Shown in pieces: positions 60,103 to 64,000 of a DNA stretch of 64,000 nt. The notes under the pieces were generated by a model. The model worked only from the letters and a program-made list of their open reading frames with translations. It did no database searches and was not told the origin of the DNA. Source of the DNA: an uncultured bacterium. Its GTDB lineage: Bacteria; Myxococcota_A; Bradymonadia; UBA7976; VGTA01. The stretch covers positions 1 through 64,000 of the forward strand of contig CALSSE010000017.1 in NCBI GenBank assembly GCA_943788935.1. Direction: 5' to 3'. Made by a program: the position numbers and the translations under genes. The first letter of the stretch is position 1. Each line of letters starts with the position of its first letter.

Positions 60103-61908
60103 ATGAAACGAATGAACCGAAGCGACGAGCTACATCGTCAAAAACGAGCAGAGCGTTATGAGCGTCAAGCAAAGCGTAGACAACAGAGAGCTAGACTGAT
60201 CGAAGCGACTCACGCCAAGCGACAGCGGATGAGCTTTTCTCATGCGATCGCTCCGCTACGACATACCTTGATCGCAGCTTTAGGTCTAAGCGCACCACTC
60301 GGGTGTCAAGTGGAGAGCCAGATGGCCACCGAAGGTGGAATAATGGCAGGAGCTGAAGCTGGGAGTACGGGCGGATTAGATGTGATGGGCGGGACAGAGG
60401 TGGTGGGCGGGACAGAGGTGATGGGCGGGACAGAGGTGATGGGCGGGACAGAGGTGATGGGCGGGACAGAGGTGATGGGTGGGACAGAGGTGATGGGCGG
60501 GACAGAGGTGATGGGCGGGACAGAGGTGATGGGCGGTGACGAGGTGATGGGTGGGACAGAGGTGATGGGTGGGACAGAGGTGATGGGCGGTGACGAGGTG
60601 ATGGGCGGTGACGAGATCATTGGCGGTGACGAGGTCATGGGCGGAACAGAGGTAATGGGCGGAACAGAGGTAATGGGCGGTGCTGAGGCTACTCTCTGCG
60701 AATCCCCTATGCCCCAAGTCAATGACAGTGGAGAGCCCAATGGCTACACTGATTGCGCTGGAGGCTTTTTCATTAAGAGCGGGCCCGCTAATTGTGAGGG
60801 CGTGGAGAGCTCAGGTGAATGCGACACAGACAGTGACTGCTCTCGAGGTTTACAGTGTTTCTGTGGCTTCGCTGACTCGCCGAGTTCGAGATGTATCGAA
60901 GCAGCCTGTACGGAGAGCGCTGAGTGTGACACAGGCGGTTGTGGGGTCTCAGTCTTTGAAGATGGCTGTAGCAGAATAGAGTCTCTCGCGTGTTACACCG
61001 AGAATGATCAATGTCGCTCAAGACGAGAATGCGCGGAGACGGGGATCGACGCTTGTCATGTGACTCCTGATGGATGGCAATGCAGTGAATTTCTTTGCGC
61101 TGTCGGTCGGCCTCTCATCGACGGAGGGGGTGAGTGTCAGAGCGCCGATCTACAGCGAGGTGCGGGATGGGTACAAGAGCATCTCAACATGAGCTGCTCT
61201 GAGTTATCATCCATAGAGCGAGAGGCGGTCCTTCAGCACTGGTCGGAGATCACACGTCTAGAGCATAGCTCAGTCGCTAGCTTCGCTCTTTTCTCATTAC
61301 AGATGATGTCTCTTGGGGCGCCGGCAGAGCTTCTCTTGGAGATTCAGCGAGCGGCGGCCGATGAGGTGAGGCACACCCAACGAGCGGCTGAGATCTTAAG
61401 CGCTCTCTGCGGTGAAGAGATGACCTTAAGCTCATTTCCGATCGAGGAGGTCACACTCGAGACGAGTCGACTCGCCTTGATCGAGCGCCTGATTCGAGAG
61501 GCTTGTTTCGGAGAGACCTTAGGGGTCGCTGAGGTGACTGAAGCTCTGAGACTCTGCGACCAAGAGGAGATCAGCGCTCATTTAAAAGAGGTCCTCAGCG
61601 ATGAGACCCGCCACGCGGCCCTCGCTTGGCGCTCTTTACAATGGTTGGTGACGAGCGCTCCTCAAGAGCTTCATGATGAACTCAATCAGTCGGTATCGGC
61701 GTTATTCGCTGAGGTCGCTACCTCCTTTGGTGTCCTCAATCATCAAGCGCCGTTTAAAGCAGAGGAGCCAACGCTCATCAATCGCTATGGGGTACTGACG
61801 AATGCCCAGACCTCACGAGTTCGATGGAGAGCTTTCCAAGAGGTAATCGCTCCTACTTTAGAGGCTGCGGGGTGGGACTCACAGATTAGACCTCGGGTCA
61901 GCGCTTAA
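60103..61908 (+). CDS. Lipoprotein with MGGTEV linker, Cys-rich region and ferritin-like diiron domain
   Basis: A 601-residue protein; GGAGG lies 5 nt before ATG. The N-terminus is a very long basic region (about 50 residues, RYERQAKRRQQRAR) before the hydrophobic core and lipobox PLGC (Cys68). About 17 copies of MGGTEV/MGGDEV (18-bp unit) follow, then a Cys-rich region (about 205-365) with Cys pairs resembling myxobacterial surface proteins. The C-terminal domain is ferritin-like, with E387, E421xxH424, E471 and E501xxH504, a full diiron ligand set. It could oxidise or store iron at the surface, or be an oxygenase-like diiron enzyme. Confidence 0.85.
   Translation: MKRMNRSDELHRQKRAERYERQAKRRQQRARLIEATHAKRQRMSFSHAIAPLRHTLIAALGLSAPLGCQVESQMATEGGIMAGAEAGSTGGLDVMGGTEVVGGTEVMGGTEVMGGTEVMGGTEVMGGTEVMGGTEVMGGTEVMGGDEVMGGTEVMGGTEVMGGDEVMGGDEIIGGDEVMGGTEVMGGTEVMGGAEATLCESPMPQVNDSGEPNGYTDCAGGFFIKSGPANCEGVESSGECDTDSDCSRGLQCFCGFADSPSSRCIEAACTESAECDTGGCGVSVFEDGCSRIESLACYTENDQCRSRRECAETGIDACHVTPDGWQCSEFLCAVGRPLIDGGGECQSADLQRGAGWVQEHLNMSCSELSSIEREAVLQHWSEITRLEHSSVASFALFSLQMMSLGAPAELLLEIQRAAADEVRHTQRAAEILSALCGEEMTLSSFPIEEVTLETSRLALIERLIREACFGETLGVAEVTEALRLCDQEEISAHLKEVLSDETRHAALAWRSLQWLVTSAPQELHDELNQSVSALFAEVATSFGVLNHQAPFKAEEPTLINRYGVLTNAQTSRVRWRAFQEVIAPTLEAAGWDSQIRPRVSA
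60382..60690. repeat. 18-bp in-frame repeat (MGGTEV), about 17 copies
   Basis: Units GTGATGGGCGGGACAGAG, with GGTGAC variants giving MGGDEV. Highly identical, so likely recent. Confidence 0.95.
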
Positions 61909-61933
61909 GATCCACACTTAAGATCAACACTTA
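61904..61933. repeat. 13-bp repeat holding the stops of two convergent genes
   Basis: CTTAAGATCCACA and CTTAAGATCAACA, then a partial CTTAG. The ferritin-like gene stops in the first copy (61906-61908) and the ChaN-like gene stops at 61931-61933 in the partial copy. Confidence 0.85.
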
Positions 61934-62890
61934 GTGTGCTGTCGTCTTCATTCGCTCTCGAAGTCGCTTGAGCTGCTCTCGAAAGCGCTCACAGGGGTCA
62001 TCAACGCGGTGAGGCTTAATTTTGAGCGTCATCACTGAGTCGTCCTCTCGGTCGACAATGAGAGAGGGAGAAAGAGAGAGCACCTGTACCTTAGGTCCCC
62101 CGCTGGGCTTGAGCTGCTGTAGTGCCCAAGGGATACCTCGCTTAGGATGGACATGTCCTCGACCAACGATGAGGAGGCTCGGTGAAGGAGCGGAGAGGAG
62201 CGCTTCAGACATCCAGGCGTCTTTTAAGCGCTGAGCCTTGAGCATGGCCTCAGTGAGGGCGGGCGGTGCATGACCACAGTGGGCGATACGAATATTCTCC
62301 ATGAGTGCCTCTCGTTGCTCTTGAGGGAGAGGTTCATCGAGCTTTAAGCGCTCCCTTAGGGGATGTGGTAGGTCTCCCCCGAGCTTCAATGGCGCAAGGA
62401 TTACCGGGGCTGGGTGAGCGGCGATGAGCTTCGCACCGACCTCCAGAGCGGCCTTAAAGACCGGTCGATAGAGCTCAAAGTCTGGCCAGCCACGCTGAGA
62501 CCAAGCAAGGGCTTGATCCCACTCATCGGATGGGCGATCTACGAGCTGATTAAGCGCCTCTTGTTGATCAGTATTGACCATTTCAAAGGCGACGCTTTTT
62601 GGTCTTATTCGCCTAATGACCTCTGCCTGAACCAGGTGATGTTGAGGATGGTCATGAGTCTCACCGATGATCACAATATCTGCTTCTCGCAGACGATTAA
62701 GATCTCTCGAAGACAGATTTGAACTCACTGAGTCCACAGAAGAGAGTGCAGGTTCTATAGGGGGAGGTCGACCACCGCTACACGCTACCGCCATAAGGGA
62801 CAGACAGAGAAGATAAAGTGACGAGGTGAAGAGTGACGAGGTGAAGAGTGACGAGGTGAAGAGAGCCTGTGGCATGAGGGTCTGTGGCAT
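61931..62890 (-). CDS. ChaN-like lipoprotein (heme/iron-related)
   Basis: A 319-residue lipoprotein with lipobox VAC (Cys37). The ChaN-family signature IIGETHDHPQHHLVQ (about 74-88) is present, with FEMVN, WSQRGWPDF and the LLIVGRGHVHPKRGI block. ChaN binds heme between monomers and is tied to iron uptake. The signal peptide contains three tandem FTSSL units (15-bp repeat, about 62815-62862) that lengthen its N-terminal part. No RBS is clear at either of two ATGs (62890, 62875). It sits convergent to the ferritin-like gene, so both may be iron-linked. Confidence 0.85.
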   Translation of the reverse strand: MPQTLMPQALFTSSLFTSSLFTSSLYLLCLSLMAVACSGGRPPPIEPALSSVDSVSSNLSSRDLNRLREADIVIIGETHDHPQHHLVQAEVIRRIRPKSVAFEMVNTDQQEALNQLVDRPSDEWDQALAWSQRGWPDFELYRPVFKAALEVGAKLIAAHPAPVILAPLKLGGDLPHPLRERLKLDEPLPQEQREALMENIRIAHCGHAPPALTEAMLKAQRLKDAWMSEALLSAPSPSLLIVGRGHVHPKRGIPWALQQLKPSGGPKVQVLSLSPSLIVDREDDSVMTLKIKPHRVDDPCERFREQLKRLRERMKTTAH

Positions 62891-62948
62891 GGGAGAGAGC
62901 CTATCTCATCGATGAGCTCGTCTGCTCAATAGAGCGAGGTCATGAGGC

Positions 62949-64000
62949 TCAGCGATATACTTCAAATGAGGTGTGTAATACTTGGGGGTGATCAAGCACA
63001 TACTTAGTCTGCGCTTGAAGGATACGTGAGCTCTTAATCGGTTGCCCTGAATAGGGTTGCGCCATAGGAACAAAATACTTCATCACGTTAGCAGATAGAC
63101 CTTTAGAGGAGCTGCGACCCTTCTCTGCTTCTAACTCAGGAATCGGTCTCGGGGAGGCGATGAGGGAGATTTCATCGATGGTGTTCCTCATCTCATCAAA
63201 AAGGATCCACTCCTTCTTAGGGATGCTCGTTAGCTCGTTCGCTTTAAAGAGGTTAGACTCTCCCTCTTCGGGGAATAGAAGCTGCCACTGACCTTTGTCA
63301 TTGCTCATCACCAGATAAATATAGCTAGACTGTTGGGGGAGAATAGAGACGAAAAAACGATCATAAGGTGCGACACGGCTGCCATCACAATTCTCTTGGG
63401 GTAGATAGCGTTGAAGTCTTGATCGGTACTGGCAATTGAGCCGAGAGATCAATGAGCGCTCTCCGGAAATAGCGATCTTACCCTGTTTAATGGGGGGCAG
63501 GGTAGGGAGCCTAGTGAAGGGGTCTTCATTAGCGCCGAATTTCACATGCCAAGATGGCGTGGTATTCTTGGGGGGCTCTGTGGCTTTTAGAGGCGACGAA
63601 GAGGGAGGGTGAAGATCTACCTTAACATGGGGGGTAGGACTCTGCTGATCTCTCAAAGACTCTGCTGATGGCAGAGCGTGCTCGGCGCCGCGATTTTTCC
63701 TGTTTGATGTCAGTTCGATGGTCAGCTCCGTGGAAGACCAGCCACGCTGGAGGGTGATCTGACGGTTAATTGGTTTATAGCCATCTTTAAGCAATACAAG
63801 GTCATGAGACCTGGCGATCAGTGAGAGGTTGAAGGGAGTGATCCCCACCTTCTTATTATTGATAAAGACCTCTACATGTGTAGGTTCACTCTTGATCAAT
63901 AGTTGACCTTCGCATTCTAACTCTGAACTTTTGAGTTTAGCGAGAGCATCAGTGCGGAGCTCGCACTCATCATGACAGCGCTTGAGGAGCATTTGCCATG
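62949..64000 (-). CDS. PEGA-domain protein with DUF4384-like C-terminus (5' end outside window)
   Basis: The frame stays open to the right edge, so the true start may lie beyond 64000; ATG 63992 is the first in view. Residues about 30-95 form a PEGA-type beta domain (IKSEPTHVEVFINNKKVGITPF, KDGYKPINRQI), common in surface and kinase-linked proteins. A Pro/Ser linker follows. Residues 200-290 match a DUF4384-like pattern (YIYLVMSNDKGQWQLLFP, EISLIASPRPIP), which in other bacteria occurs with kinases or TolB-like proteins. Upstream kinase or envelope domains may exist outside the window. Confidence 0.72.
   Translation of the reverse strand, partial: WQMLLKRCHDECELRTDALAKLKSSELECEGQLLIKSEPTHVEVFINNKKVGITPFNLSLIARSHDLVLLKDGYKPINRQITLQRGWSSTELTIELTSNRKNRGAEHALPSAESLRDQQSPTPHVKVDLHPPSSSPLKATEPPKNTTPSWHVKFGANEDPFTRLPTLPPIKQGKIAISGERSLISRLNCQYRSRLQRYLPQENCDGSRVAPYDRFFVSILPQQSSYIYLVMSNDKGQWQLLFPEEGESNLFKANELTSIPKKEWILFDEMRNTIDEISLIASPRPIPELEAEKGRSSSKGLSANVMKYFVPMAQPYSGQPIKSSRILQAQTKYVLDHPQVLHTSFEVYR

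Noticed and set aside
60306..60740. Antisense frames over the MGGTEV array
   Set aside because: Repeat-driven shadows of the ferritin-like lipoprotein gene.

Overview
The window looks like the chromosome of a didermic, lipoprotein-rich delta-proteobacterial-type organism, probably Myxococcota (a Bradymonadia- or myxobacteria-like lineage). This is inferred from many exported lipoproteins with long repeat linkers, EGF-like and MopE-like CDGxDNDCDG motifs, a C-factor-like SDR, a CAP-domain lipoprotein and a ferritin-like lipoprotein. No 16S gene or other phylogenetic marker is present, so the assignment is tentative.

Layout. 1-3.4 kb: an N6-adenine DNA methyltransferase running off the left edge, overlapping a CodA-like deaminase. 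3.4-3.9 kb: a 13-bp repeat array and three tRNA genes. 4-7.3 kb: a repeat lipoprotein and a panB-panC operon. 7.5-10.5 kb: two overlapping TrmA-family RNA methyltransferases. 10.6-14.1 kb: a histidine kinase / response regulator / response-regulator-adenylate cyclase operon with ATGA overlaps. 14-24.5 kb: housekeeping genes (TauD-like dioxygenase, C-factor-like SDR, ProC, DivIVA-domain protein, MepA, TtcA, LhgO-like oxidase, HNH protein, fatty acid hydroxylase, bestrophin). 24.6-36.6 kb: lipoproteins interspersed with MerC, a GDPD-VanX fusion, a GltB-like FMN protein and DoxX. 36.7-43.2 kb: an MpaB-type oxygenase, a secreted serine protease, and a two-gene operon of a repeat lipoprotein with YGxxPAG motifs plus a radical SAM/SPASM enzyme. 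43.4-54.9 kb: SDR, caspase-like lipoprotein, thioredoxin-fold protein, a Tat lipoprotein with four superoxide-reductase centres, a class III aminotransferase and a giant TSP3-repeat lipoprotein; much of this part is more AT-rich. 55-64 kb: DUF427, phosphoesterase, a frameshifted gene, DFR-like reductase, PhhB, ferritin-like lipoprotein, ChaN-like lipoprotein and a PEGA/DUF4384-like protein running off the right edge.

Two systems stand out. The first is the radical SAM/lipoprotein operon at 41.0-43.2 kb: a promoter, a precursor-like lipoprotein with an N-terminal CxxC...CxxC zinc-ribbon-like part, a lipobox, three copies of a YG[V/A][F/P]PAG motif and 18 GEAA repeats, followed 49 bp later by a SPASM maturase. 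The second is the four-centre superoxide-reductase lipoprotein at 47.5-48.9 kb, in which all 20 expected metal ligands are present.

A genome-scale peculiarity runs throughout: short tandem duplications (6-66 bp units) are everywhere. Inside genes the unit is a multiple of 3. Between genes it can be any length, and several arrays copy a stop codon or a ribosome-binding site plus start codon. Three genes also appear to need a +1 shift to be read whole.
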